Positions 30,480 through 43,900 of a stretch of 64,000 nucleotides of DNA are shown piece after piece. The notes below the pieces were generated by a model. That model had not been told where the DNA came from, made no database searches, and was given only the letters and a program-made list of their open reading frames with translations. A program made the translations under genes and the position numbers. Source of the DNA: an uncultured Prevotellaceae bacterium (lineage in GTDB: Bacteria > Bacteroidota > Bacteroidia > Bacteroidales > Bacteroidaceae); NCBI GenBank assembly GCA_902776665.1, contig CACYQZ010000010.1:1-64000 (forward strand), written 5' to 3'. Within the stretch, counting starts at the first letter, position 1. Each line of letters opens with the position of its first letter.

Positions 30480-31559
30480 TTAAAAAGATTCTTGATTTTG
30501 ATTGGCTGAGCCGTGGATATAATTTTTCCACTTGTTGATGACTTGTTCCATATCGCTGGGCAACGGCGACGAGAAGTCCATTTGCTCGCCCGTCACGGGA
30601 TGGCGGAAACCGAGCGTCTGGGCGTGAAGAACCTGACGCGGACAGAGCGCAAAACAGTTTTGGATGAAGGCTTTGTAGGTCGATGAACGCTGACCGCGCA
30701 AGATTTCCGTGCCGCCATAGCGCTCGTCGCAGAACAGCGGATGGCCGATGTGGCGCATGTGGGCGCGAATCTGGTGGGTGCGACCCGTTTCCAAGCGACA
30801 TTCGACGAGCGTGGTGTAGCCAAAGCGCTCGACCACGCGCCAGTGAGTGACGGCGGGTTTGCCTATTTCGCTATCGGGCGGAAAAACCATCATCCGCAGG
30901 CGGTCGCGTGGGTCGCGGGCGATGTTGCCCTCGATGCGGCCTTCGTCCTCGGTGAAGTTGCACCAGACGAGCGCGAGATAGCTCCGATGGGTTTCGTGGT
31001 TGAAGAATTGCACGCCAAGCCGCGACTTTGCCTCGGGCGTTTTCGCCACGACGAGCAAGCCGCTCGTGTCTTTGTCGATGCGGTGGACGAGGCCCACTTC
31101 GGGGTCGTTGGCATCGAATCGCGGGTCGTCTTTTAAATGCCACGCCACGGCATTGATGAGTGTGCCGTGGAAATTGCCGGCACCCGGATGCACGACCATT
31201 CCGGCCGGCTTGTCGATGACCATCAGCGCGTCGTCTTCATAGACGATGTTGAGCGGAATGTCCTCGGCCTCGATGGTGGAATCGTGGCGCGGACGGTCGA
31301 GCATCAGCGTGATGATGTCGCCCGGACGAACCTTGTAATTGCTTTTCACAGGTCGATCGTTGACATGGACGAAGCCCGCATCGGCAGCCTTCTGGATGCG
31401 GTTGCGCGACGAATGTTGCATCTTTTCCTGCATATATTTGTCGATGCGCAGCGGAGCCTGTCCCGCATCGACTACGAAGCGGAAATGCTCGTAAAGCTCC
31501 TGATCCTCAGCGGTTTCAGCGTCGGAGAGCGTCAATTCGTCCAAATATTCGTCGTTCAT
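30480..31559 (-). CDS. rluD: RluD-type 23S rRNA pseudouridine synthase
   Basis: Protein of 359 aa. An S4 RNA-binding domain (about 35-95, RIDKYMQEKM...KAADAGFVHVN) is followed by the RluA/RluD catalytic domain with HRIDKDTSGLLVVAK; D162 is the catalytic aspartate. It isomerises uridines in helix 69 of 23S rRNA. The gene order PASTA protein, rluD, ddl downstream of rpmH is one I recognise from Bacteroidales. A 66-nt heptamer-rich gap separates it from ddl. Confidence 0.93.
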   Translation of the reverse strand: MNDEYLDELTLSDAETAEDQELYEHFRFVVDAGQAPLRIDKYMQEKMQHSSRNRIQKAADAGFVHVNDRPVKSNYKVRPGDIITLMLDRPRHDSTIEAEDIPLNIVYEDDALMVIDKPAGMVVHPGAGNFHGTLINAVAWHLKDDPRFDANDPEVGLVHRIDKDTSGLLVVAKTPEAKSRLGVQFFNHETHRSYLALVWCNFTEDEGRIEGNIARDPRDRLRMMVFPPDSEIGKPAVTHWRVVERFGYTTLVECRLETGRTHQIRAHMRHIGHPLFCDERYGGTEILRGQRSSTYKAFIQNCFALCPRQVLHAQTLGFRHPVTGEQMDFSSPLPSDMEQVINKWKNYIHGSANQNQESF

Positions 31560-31563
31560 CGGT

Positions 31564-31619
31564 CAATTTACAATTAACAATTTACAATTAACAACTCTCA
31601 ACTGTCAACTTTCAACTGT
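31564..31619. repeat. Eight-unit CAAnnnn heptamer array after the PASTA gene
   Basis: CAATTTA and CAATTAA alternate, then CAACTnT units, exactly in 7-nt register; the last two units code the C-terminus of the PASTA protein. Confidence 0.85.
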
Positions 31620-32291
31620 TTTCGTGGTTGTTTCCTCTTCTTTCTTGGGAATTCCCAACTCAAATTCGTCCAATTCTTCCTCTTCGTCGATTTCGGGATA
31701 AATTGGGTCGATGTAGTTGATGGAATCGCTGGCATCGCGCAGTCCGTTACCTACTTGAATCACCACCGAGTCTTCGATGGAAATGCGGTCGCCCGTGACC
31801 ACGTTCTTTCCGCGCACTGTCACGCCATAGACCCAGTCTTTCTCACCCGGAATGAACTCTGGCATCGCCAGTTTGAAACCCATCGCCGAGAGTTTCGCCA
31901 TCGCCTCGCGCAGCGAACTGTTGTCGATGATGTCGGGCAGCGTAATCGTCGGTGTTGTCAGTGCGTTCACGGTCAGGTAGATGATTCGCCCCGATTTCAC
32001 GTGCGACCCCGGCTCAATCGACTGTTCGAGCACCACGTCGGGCGGCAGCGATTTTACGTAACCCGTGTCGCCGACGATGACGATGAGTCCCATGTCGTCG
32101 AGGATGCTCTCGGCATCTTTGAACTTTTTGTTTTTCACGCTGGGCACCGTCAGGCTCTCGCCGTGGTGCGTGTAGAGGTCAAGCGCCAGTTTCACGCCGA
32201 CCAAGAGCAGTGCCGCCACAACGAGCATCGCCAGCAGGTTGCCCCAGAGGTAGCCGCTCTTGAACTTTCCGAAAAACTCTGATGTCTTCAT
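31605..32291 (-). CDS. Membrane-anchored PASTA-domain protein
   Basis: Protein of 228 aa, started at MKTSEFFGKF, 24 nt from a TAACTTTG promoter. One transmembrane helix (about 16-42, LLAMLVVAALLLVGVKLAL) is followed by PASTA repeats (LTVPSVKNKKFKDAESILDDMGL; SLPPDVVLEQSIEPGSHVKSG; TLPDIIDNSSLREAMAKLSAMGF), then an acidic tail. No kinase domain is attached, unlike PknB proteins. PASTA domains bind peptidoglycan fragments or muropeptide-like ligands, so a cell-wall role is likely. The final residues TVES and stop are encoded by the beginning of a perfect heptamer array. Confidence 0.88.
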   Translation of the reverse strand: MKTSEFFGKFKSGYLWGNLLAMLVVAALLLVGVKLALDLYTHHGESLTVPSVKNKKFKDAESILDDMGLIVIVGDTGYVKSLPPDVVLEQSIEPGSHVKSGRIIYLTVNALTTPTITLPDIIDNSSLREAMAKLSAMGFKLAMPEFIPGEKDWVYGVTVRGKNVVTGDRISIEDSVVIQVGNGLRDASDSINYIDPIYPEIDEEEELDEFELGIPKKEEETTTKTVES

Positions 32292-32315
32292 TGTTTCTTT
32301 TTGAGATATTTGGTG

Positions 32316-32323
32316 CAAAGTTA
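32316..32323 (-). promoter_or_regulatory. -7 element of the PASTA-rluD-ddl unit
   Basis: Reads TAACTTTG on the minus strand, 24 nt before the PASTA-protein ATG. Confidence 0.65.
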
Positions 32324-32370
32324 TTGAAAATTATGCACAACACCAAACGATTTGCGCATTTTTTGTCTGA

Positions 32371-32407
32371 AACAACAAAAGCAGCACAGGATTCGACCCA
32401 TGCTGCC
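32371..32407 (-). terminator. rpmH terminator
   Basis: GCAGCA and TGCTGC arms with a T-rich run on the minus strand just after rpmH. Confidence 0.65.
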
Positions 32408-32435
32408 TCATTTGTTCTAATGCTTTCTCCTCGGA

Positions 32436-32591
32436 TTATTTTCCGTGGTGCTCGTCGGATACGGTCAACTTCTTGCGGCCTTTGGCGCGGCGTGAAGCCA
32501 GTACGCGACGACCATTCTTCGTTGCCATGCGCTCGCGGAAACCATGCTTGTTCACGCGGCGGCGGTTGTGGGGCTGAAATGTTCTTTTCAT
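32436..32591 (-). CDS. rpmH: 50S ribosomal protein L34
   Basis: Basic 51-aa protein beginning [18 protein letters not shown] and ending DEHHGK; the [24 protein letters not shown] core is that of L34 of the large ribosomal subunit. It stands alone with its own promoter (TAATTTTG, 53 nt upstream) and a hairpin terminator just downstream. The acidic HHGK end is slightly longer than in E. coli L34. Confidence 0.97.
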   Translation of the reverse strand: MKRTFQPHNRRRVNKHGFRERMATKNGRRVLASRRAKGRKKLTVSDEHHGK

Positions 32592-32644
32592 TGTCTTATC
32601 GTTTTATTTTTGTTGTTTATTCTTGCGTATTCCAATTCGGGCTG

Positions 32645-32652
32645 CAAAATTA
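32645..32652 (-). promoter_or_regulatory. -7 element of rpmH
   Basis: Reads TAATTTTG on the minus strand, 53 nt before the ATG. Confidence 0.68.
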
Positions 32653-32720
32653 CACATTTTTTTTCAACCGACAAAAAAATCGGCAAAAAAACTTCATAAA
32701 AAGCCGATTTTTTTACTTTT

Positions 32721-33410
32721 TCAGAGCTTTCCTTGCTCGTGATAGCTGAAATAACTGCCGTCGCAGACGATGATGTGGTCGAGGAAATGGATGCGCATGG
32801 TTTCGCAGGCTCGCCTGACGCGCTCGGTCAGTCGGTCGTCGTCTTTGCTGGGTGTCGGGATGCCCGACGGATGGTTGTGGCAGAGGGCGAGCACCGTAGC
32901 GTTGGCGAGGATGGCCTCGCGCATGATGACGCGCACATCGACCGCCGTTTCGGTAATGCCGCCGTGCGAGATGCGAAGCGTTTTGATGAGGCGGTATTTC
33001 TGGTTCATCAACACAATCCACGACTCTTCGACGTCGAGGTCTTGCATTTTCGGGTGCATCAACGCGTAGATGGCGGTGGGCGAACCCACGTCTTTGCGTT
33101 CCTCAGCCCTTTCGAGTTGCCGGCGTTTGCCCAGTTCGCAGGCAGCGAGAATCGTGATGGCTTTCGCCTCGCCGATGCCGTTGTACTCGCAGAGCTCGCG
33201 AATCGTCTTCTTGCCGAGGGTGTTGAGGTTGTTTTGGCAATCGCTGAGAATCTGTTTCATCAATTCCACAGCAGTTATGCCAGGCCGCCCCGACCCAATC
33301 AGGATAGCTAACAACTCCGCATCGCTAAGTGCTTCCGCACCCAAGTCGCGCAATCTCTCGCGTGGCTGGTCGTCAGACGACCATTGTGCTATCGTCAGTC
33401 TTTCGTTCAT
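32721..33410 (-). CDS. radC: RadC-family JAB-domain protein
   Basis: Protein of 229 aa: N-terminal helix-hairpin-helix-like region (LSDAELLAILIGSGRPG, LCEYNGIGEAKA) and a C-terminal JAB/MPN+ metalloprotease-like domain with LCHNHPSGIPTPSKDD, the metal motif HxHx7-10D. RadC was named for DNA repair, but its biochemical role is unsettled. Its start overlaps the glycosyltransferase stop by 4 nt. Confidence 0.92.
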   Translation of the reverse strand: MNERLTIAQWSSDDQPRERLRDLGAEALSDAELLAILIGSGRPGITAVELMKQILSDCQNNLNTLGKKTIRELCEYNGIGEAKAITILAACELGKRRQLERAEERKDVGSPTAIYALMHPKMQDLDVEESWIVLMNQKYRLIKTLRISHGGITETAVDVRVIMREAILANATVLALCHNHPSGIPTPSKDDDRLTERVRRACETMRIHFLDHIIVCDGSYFSYHEQGKL

Positions 33411-34522
33411 TTGTAGAAGTTCTTTTCAAACGCCGTAAACTCATCCTGTTTCAGCACGATTCGCTTCCACCAAGCCTTCAAAAAGCCGAGTCCGTAGCCC
33501 ATCAGTTGGGTGAAGGCGGCGGGAATCGAGAGCAAGCCGACCCACAGACTGCGATTTTTCACCGATGAATCGACGAAAATGACCAATGAATAGAGCAAAA
33601 GGGGCGAGAGCGACACGAGAATGATGAAAATTCCGAAGAAAGTCACCAAGATGCTGTGGTTGCAATGCGGCTGTTGTCCGCTCCTCGGCCACGATGCCCA
33701 AAGTCCCAACAGCGCAAGAACGAGACCGAGAAATGCAACGACGGCCAAAAGAATTGTTCCGACGGTGAAAATGGCTGGTAGCACGTGGACGTATTTTAAT
33801 GTCCCCGGATGCCGTTTCGTGAGGTTGATACGAGCGATGCCAGAATTAAAAACCTGTCGGAAAAACTTGCGGAAATCGGTGCGCCGCTTGTGCCACACCC
33901 ACGCATCGGGCAGCAATGCCGTATAGTAGCCAGCCTCGACGATGCGATACGAAAAGTCGATGTCTTCGCCGAAGCGCATTTTGGAAAATCCGCCGAGTTC
34001 GTGATAGACCTCGCGGCGAATGCCCATGTTGAACGAGCGAGGATAGAATTTGTCGAGTTTGGCCTTGCCGCCGCGAATGCCACCCGTCGTGAAAAACGAG
34101 GTCATCGAGTAGCTGATGGCTTTTTGCACGGACGTAAACGAGTCGTGAGCAGCGTCGGGACCGCCGAAAGCATCAAATTGACAGTTGACAGTTGACAGTT
34201 GACAGTTGAGGCTTTTTTCTACGCTCGCCAAATACCCTTTCGGCAGCACCACATCGCTGTCGAGTACGATGAGCCAATCGCCCTGCGCCCGTTCAGCACC
34301 GTAGTTGCGGCTCTGTCCCGGGCCACTGTTCGGCTTCGCAAAATATTTCAGGTCGAGCCGGTCCTCGTAGCGGCGGCACACGTCCTCACAGGGCACTTGC
34401 GAGCCGTCTTCCACGATGATTACTTCAAAATCCGTGAAATCTTGCTCGCAAAGGCTCTGCAACAACTCGTCCACCTCGTCGGGACGGTTGTAAACGGGGA
34501 CGATAATCGAATATCTAACCAT
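33407..34522 (-). CDS. Family 2 glycosyltransferase with C-terminal membrane helices
   Basis: Protein of 371 aa. The GT-A nucleotide-sugar fold starts at SIIVPVYNRPDEVDEL; metal binding is by VLDSDVVLP (DSD). The C-terminal third has two or three hydrophobic helices (FTVGTILLAVVAFLGLVLALLG and ILVTFFGIFIILV) consistent with a membrane-bound polysaccharide or glycolipid transferase. A short insert, NCQLSTVNCQFD near residues 110-121, is coded by five AGTTGAC-type heptamers and follows the DSD region. It precedes radC with a 4-nt overlap and follows efp by 40 nt. Confidence 0.85.
   Translation of the reverse strand: MVRYSIIVPVYNRPDEVDELLQSLCEQDFTDFEVIIVEDGSQVPCEDVCRRYEDRLDLKYFAKPNSGPGQSRNYGAERAQGDWLIVLDSDVVLPKGYLASVEKSLNCQLSTVNCQFDAFGGPDAAHDSFTSVQKAISYSMTSFFTTGGIRGGKAKLDKFYPRSFNMGIRREVYHELGGFSKMRFGEDIDFSYRIVEAGYYTALLPDAWVWHKRRTDFRKFFRQVFNSGIARINLTKRHPGTLKYVHVLPAIFTVGTILLAVVAFLGLVLALLGLWASWPRSGQQPHCNHSILVTFFGIFIILVSLSPLLLYSLVIFVDSSVKNRSLWVGLLSIPAAFTQLMGYGLGFLKAWWKRIVLKQDEFTAFEKNFYK
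34176..34209. repeat. ACAGTTG heptamer array inside the glycosyltransferase gene
   Basis: Four to five perfect units coding NCQLSTVNCQ. Confidence 0.85.
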
Positions 34523-34530
34523 AACAACTT

Positions 34531-34560
34531 CTCCCCTTTCCGGGGGAGGTTGGGAGGGGG
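34531..34560. repeat. GC-rich palindromic repeat
   Basis: CTCCCCTTTCCGGGGGAG followed by GTTGGGAGG, filling the gap between efp and the glycosyltransferase gene. Confidence 0.7.
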
Positions 34561-34562
34561 CT

Positions 34563-35129
34563 TTACTCTTTCACGCGCTGCAGATACGAGCCGTCGCGTG
34601 TATCGACCAGCACGAGTTCGCCCTCTTCGATGAACAGCGGAACGCGGATTTCCACGCCCGTCTCCAGCGTTGCAGGCTTCAGCGTGTTCGTGGCCGTGTC
34701 GCCCTTGATGCCGGGCTCCGAGTGGGTCACGCGCAGCGTCGTCTTCACCGGCATTTCAGCGTAGAGAATCGTGTTCGTGTCGGCATCGCTCACCACCTCG
34801 ACCACGTCGCCTTCCTTCATGTATTCCACGCCCGTAATCAGGTCCTTGGCAATGGGAATCTGGTCGAACGTCTCGTTGTTCATGAAGATGTAGTCGGCAC
34901 CCTCCATGTAGAGATACTGGAAGGGACGACGCTCCACGCGCACGTCTTCGAGCGACTCGCCGATGTTGAAGCGCTTTTCCAGCACGCGACCGCTGACTAC
35001 GTCTTTCAGCGTCGTGCGCATGATTGTGTTACCTTTGCCCGGCTTCACGTGCAGGAAGTCGATGCAGAAATACAGCTTGCCGTCCATGCGGATGCAAGTA
35101 CCTTTCTTGATGTCTTGTGATTTGATCAT
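34563..35129 (-). CDS. efp: Elongation factor P
   Basis: Translation factor of 188 aa that rescues ribosomes stalled at polyproline. The KOW-like N-terminal domain contains KPGKGNTIMRT with the tip lysine K32, and two OB-like domains follow (EYMKEGDVVEVV; TLKPATLETGVEIRVPLFI). The tip lysine is the usual modification site in other bacteria; no modification gene is visible here. Promoter TAACTTTG 51 nt upstream; divergent from the MIP18-family gene. Confidence 0.95.
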   Translation of the reverse strand: MIKSQDIKKGTCIRMDGKLYFCIDFLHVKPGKGNTIMRTTLKDVVSGRVLEKRFNIGESLEDVRVERRPFQYLYMEGADYIFMNNETFDQIPIAKDLITGVEYMKEGDVVEVVSDADTNTILYAEMPVKTTLRVTHSEPGIKGDTATNTLKPATLETGVEIRVPLFIEEGELVLVDTRDGSYLQRVKE

Positions 35130-35180
35130 TGTTTTATAAAATTATTGTGAAAAATTTTGTTTCGATTTGAAAATGCGCTG

Positions 35181-35188
35181 CAAAGTTA
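35181..35188 (-). promoter_or_regulatory. -7 element of efp
   Basis: Reads TAACTTTG on the minus strand, 51 nt before the ATG. Confidence 0.7.
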
Positions 35189-35261
35189 CAAAAAATCACT
35201 GAAATGAGTGCAGAATGACATATTTATTTTGTTCGACGTGCGAAAATTCGGCTTTTTTTCG

Positions 35262-35269
35262 TACCTTTG
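35262..35269 (+). promoter_or_regulatory. -7 element of the MIP18-family gene
   Basis: Reads TACCTTTG, 34 nt before the ATG, divergent from the efp promoter. Confidence 0.7.
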
Positions 35270-35303
35270 CCGTCGAAAACTGTAAAGAAACGATGCAACG
35301 AAT

Positions 35304-35624
35304 ATGGATCAGACAGAGAAAATTTGGCTTGAAGAACGAATTGTAGATGTGCTGAAAACCGTCTATGACCCCGAAATTCCCGTCGATATCTACGAATTGG
35401 GACTGATTTACCGCATCGAGGTGAAGGACGACCGCGAGGTGGAAATCGACATGACTTTCACGGCGCCGACGTGTCCCGCCGCCGATTTTATTTTGGAAGA
35501 TGTGCGCCAGAAAGTGGAAACGCTCGAAGGCGTGAACGGCTGCACGGTGAACCTTGTGTTTGAGCCGGCTTGGGACCAGTCGATGATGTCGGAGGAGGCG
35601 AGGGTCGAATTGGGATTTGATTAG
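35304..35624 (+). CDS. MIP18-family (DUF59/SufT-like) iron-sulfur assembly protein
   Basis: Protein of 106 aa. The family core is plain: VYDPEIPVDIYELGLIY, TFTAPTCPAADFI with the conserved Cys, and EPAWDQSMMSEEARVELG. Proteins of this family help load Fe-S clusters onto client enzymes. It is alone in its unit or co-transcribed with lpxH, which follows after 54 nt containing a GC palindrome. Promoter TACCTTTG 34 nt upstream. Confidence 0.92.
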   Translation: MDQTEKIWLEERIVDVLKTVYDPEIPVDIYELGLIYRIEVKDDREVEIDMTFTAPTCPAADFILEDVRQKVETLEGVNGCTVNLVFEPAWDQSMMSEEARVELGFD

Positions 35625-35625
35625 G

Positions 35626-35661
35626 CCTCACCCCCGACCCCTCTCCAGAAGAGAGGGGAGA
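35626..35661. repeat. GC-rich palindromic repeat
   Basis: CCCCTCTCC and GAGAGGGG arms between the MIP18-family gene and lpxH. Confidence 0.7.
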
Positions 35662-35678
35662 ATTAAATAAAAATTGAC

Positions 35679-36485
35679 ATGAAGAATATATACTTTTTAT
35701 CTGATGCCCATTTGGGTTCGCTGGCCATTCCGCATTCGCGAATGCAAGAGCGCCGACTGGTGAGGTTTCTCGACAGCATCAAGACGAAGGCTGCCGCCGT
35801 CTATCTGATGGGCGATATTTTCGACTTTTGGAACGAATACCGACACGTGGTGCCGAAAGGCTACACGCGGTTTCTGGGAAAAATCTCGGAACTGACCGAC
35901 ATGGGCGTGGAGGTGCATTTTTTCACGGGCAACCACGACCTTTGGACCTATGGCTATTTGGAGCAGGAATGTGGCATGATTGTCCATCGCCAACCGCTGA
36001 CGACCGACATCTACGGCCACGTTTTCTACCTCGCTCACGGCGACGGACTGGGCGACCCGAGCCGCAAGTTCAAGTTTCTGCGGTGGCTGTTCCACAACCG
36101 CGTGTGCCAGCGACTTTTGAACTTCGTGCATCCTTGGTGGGGAATGAGTCTCGGCCTCGGTTGGGCAGGCAATAGCTATCGGGCGCACAAGGCCACGGGC
36201 GGTCCGGCGCCATTCTACGGTGAAGACCGCGAACACCTTGTTATATATACGAAAAAATACCTCGAAACCCATAAAAATATCGACTTTTTCATCTACGGCC
36301 ATCGCCACATCGAACTCGACTTGATGCTGAGCAAGAATCGCGAGGCAGGCATCGAGGAACGCGGCGAGAAAGGTCGTGCGCGGATGCTGATTCTCGGCGA
36401 CTGGATTTCGCAATTCACCTACGCCGTTTACGACGGCGAACATTTGTTCCTTGAAGAATATATCGAGGGCGAGAGTCAGCCTTGA
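35679..36485 (+). CDS. lpxH: UDP-2,3-diacylglucosamine diphosphatase (LpxH type)
   Basis: Calcineurin-like phosphoesterase of 268 aa. The metal motifs are complete: SDAHLG (D9, H11), MGDIFDFWNEY (45-53), TGNHDLW (83-89), AHGDGLGD and YGHRHIELD. The WNEY segment and the late RAHKATGG helix fit LpxH, which hydrolyses UDP-diacylglucosamine to lipid X in lipid A synthesis. Bacteroidetes members are a little longer than E. coli LpxH (about 240 aa). Confidence 0.88.
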   Translation: MKNIYFLSDAHLGSLAIPHSRMQERRLVRFLDSIKTKAAAVYLMGDIFDFWNEYRHVVPKGYTRFLGKISELTDMGVEVHFFTGNHDLWTYGYLEQECGMIVHRQPLTTDIYGHVFYLAHGDGLGDPSRKFKFLRWLFHNRVCQRLLNFVHPWWGMSLGLGWAGNSYRAHKATGGPAPFYGEDREHLVIYTKKYLETHKNIDFFIYGHRHIELDLMLSKNREAGIEERGEKGRARMLILGDWISQFTYAVYDGEHLFLEEYIEGESQP

Positions 36486-36534
36486 CCACTGATTTTCAAT
36501 GATTTATATTAAAAAAACAAAGTTTTTAGGATAA

Positions 36535-40923
<4,389 letters not shown>

Positions 40924-40953
40924 ATAATGTATATTCAAAAATAACTACGACTT

Positions 40954-43900
40954 ATGAAAAAATCAATCATTCTGTTCATTTCGCTGCTGCTTGCCAACAC
41001 GCTGAGCGCAGCCGGTTTTCCGAATATCAGCGATTCGGACAACGAGTATTGGTACTACCTGAAATTCACGCAGGGCGTTTATGTCGTGGCGTCGAATGGC
41101 GAGGATGTGGTCTGCAAATCGGCGATTCCGACGGGTAAGTCGAGCCAACTTTGGAAAGTGGAAGGTTCGGCAGCCGACGGCTATACGTTCACCAACAAAC
41201 TCGGCCTGCAACTCTACGCGATGGGCACGTCGCAAGGCTCTGAAATTCGGGCAGGACGGTCGCCGAAGTCGTTGGAAAAGTTCAAAATCAACACGCGGGG
41301 CAGCAACTACACCATTACGCCCTTCACCAACACCGGTCAGGCCCTCAACTGCTGGGGCGGAATGGGCTTCAAGAACGATGTCAAACTCTATGATTCGGGC
41401 GACGCGAATGCGCCGATGGCGTTCATTGCCGAGGGAAAAATGTATATTGAAGATGCCCGACTTCCCATCATTCCCTATCCGCAGAGAATCGAAGATAGCG
41501 ATTGCGGTGGACTAGATCTTCATAATCTAGAAGGAATCACTTATTTCAACGATTCCACGAAGTTGCTTGCGGAGCGTTTCGCAGAAGACTTGAAACGTAC
41601 TGCGGGTATTGACCTTCCTCTCATGAAAGTTTCGCCCGATGCACAAGAACAAGGGGACTATGAGCATCCACTAATAGAACTCGTTTTTGCGCCCAGTATG
41701 TCGAAAGAATCCTATAATCTATCTACCTGTATGAGAGGTGTTACGATTCGTGCCTGCGATTTCGGAGGCTTTTTTAATGGATTTCAGACACTGCGGCAAA
41801 TGTTGCCGCCGGCGATTTATGGAAAAAAACTGCGTGCAAACGAATCTTGGGGCTTGGGTTCGTGCGAAATTTGGGACAAACCGCTGATGTCGTATCGCGG
41901 ATTTATGCTCGACGTGAGCCGCCACTTCTTCGACAAGGATGAGGTGAAAAAACTGCTCGACGTCGCCTCGATTTACAAACTCAATCGTTTCCACTGGCAC
42001 CTGACCGACGACCAAGGCTGGCGAATAGAGATTCCCGAATACCCGAAACTGACCACCGTAGGCGCGATTCGCAGTGGTTCGATGGCGAGTTACGACCCGT
42101 CGAAAGGCACTTCGCTCTACGACGACACGGAATATGGTCGTGGCTGCTTCTACACGCTCGACGACCTGCGCGAAATCGTCGCCTACGCCAAGGAACGCAA
42201 CATCGAAATCATCCCCGAAATCGATATGCCTGGCCATATGGTGGCTGCCGTGACGGCCTATCCCGAACTGAGTTGCGACCCGTCGAAAACCTATTCGGTG
42301 CGCATTCCTGGCGGCATCAGCAAGGACGTTTTGAACATCGGAAAAGACGAAACCATCGATTTCCTGAAATGCGTGCTCGGTCACGTCGCCGAAGTGTTCC
42401 CCTACGATTATATTCACATCGGCGGCGACGAATGTCCCACCGACCAGTGGAAAAACAATGCCGATTGCAAACGTCGCATCGAAGAGGAAGGACTCGGCGA
42501 TGTGAACGGGCTGCAACCGTGGCTCGTGCAGGTCATCGGCAGTTTTTTGAAGGATAATTATGGCAAAAAAGTGATGGCGTGGGACGAGGTCATCGACCAT
42601 TGGAACAGTTCCTACACCATCGACCCGCTGATTATGGCGTGGCACGACGGACGCGCCGCCGCTGCCGCCAACAAAGGTTTTAAGAGCGTGTTTGTGCCGT
42701 CGCCGCGCTACTATCTCGACCAACTGCAAGTGCCGCCTGCCCAACTCGAAGTCGATGCACCTTATATGGGCGGCTACGGCGACGGAACCATCAGCAGCGT
42801 CGAGCGCATCTATTCGTTTAATCCGCACGGCGAAGTGAGCGGTCGCGAGAGTTATGTCATCGGCACGCAGGCGAACCTCTGGACCGAGACCTGCACAACG
42901 AATCGCGAGGCCGAATATTGCTTCTTCCCGCGTCTGTTGGCGCTCAGCGAAGTGGCGTGGCTCAACGCTTCCAAGCGCACTTTCCCGAGTTTCTATGCCC
43001 GTCTGCAATCGCACGATGAAGTGCTCGACGAAAAGGAAATTTTCTATGCCCGACACTACATCGAACCTGCCGACCAGACACCGGCAGAACAAGCCATCGC
43101 CGAGGCTGAGAAATATCTCGAAGAAAGTCGTCCCGACTGCGTCGGATACCCGAATCAATCGGCATTCAACGCGCTTCAGCAGGCTCTCGAATCGTTGAAA
43201 AACGATATGGAAAACGAGGCGAAACTGGCGGCTCTGACCAACGAAATCGACCTTTATAAAAAAGCCCCGATTGTGATGCCCGAAGAGGGAAAACTCTACA
43301 AAATCAACAGTGCAGCGACCTTCTTCCGCACCCACTTCGCTGGTTCGTCGCTCTACGCGAAGGGCAACGATGCCGTTTATGTGCACTACACGCCCCAAAC
43401 CGAACCCGACGAAATTTGGGAATTCAAACCGCAGGCCAACGGCACGTTCAAAATCGTCAGCGTGAGCACGGAAAAGATGCTGACGATGGCCGCCAGCAAC
43501 GACAGTCAGGCGAAACTGGCTCAGACGGGCACGAATTTCACCATCCGCAAGGCCACGAAACCCGCTGGCGACTACACCTACATTCCAGGCGTGGTGAACA
43601 TCAAAAACGGTCGATTCAACCTCTTTGTGAAACTCGCTGGCTCGACCATCAGCCTCGTCGCCAACACCGACTCAACGCTTTGTTACCCAGGCACTTGGCG
43701 CATCGAGGAAATCACCGACTACAGCCTTTGGCTGCAAAAACTTGTCGAGAAATGTGAAGTGACCATCGAAACCGCCGACCCGACCCGAATGGGACAGCCG
43801 ACGGAGGCATCGCTGCAATTCCTGCACGAAAAAATCGTTGTTCCGGGTAAAAATGCCCTTGGCGACGGCGAAATCAGCCGTGAAAAGTATTTCGATTTCG

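Noticed and set aside
41719-43398. 559-codon open frame opposite the GH20 gene
   Set aside because: It lies fully within a convincing enzyme and has no promoter or domain.
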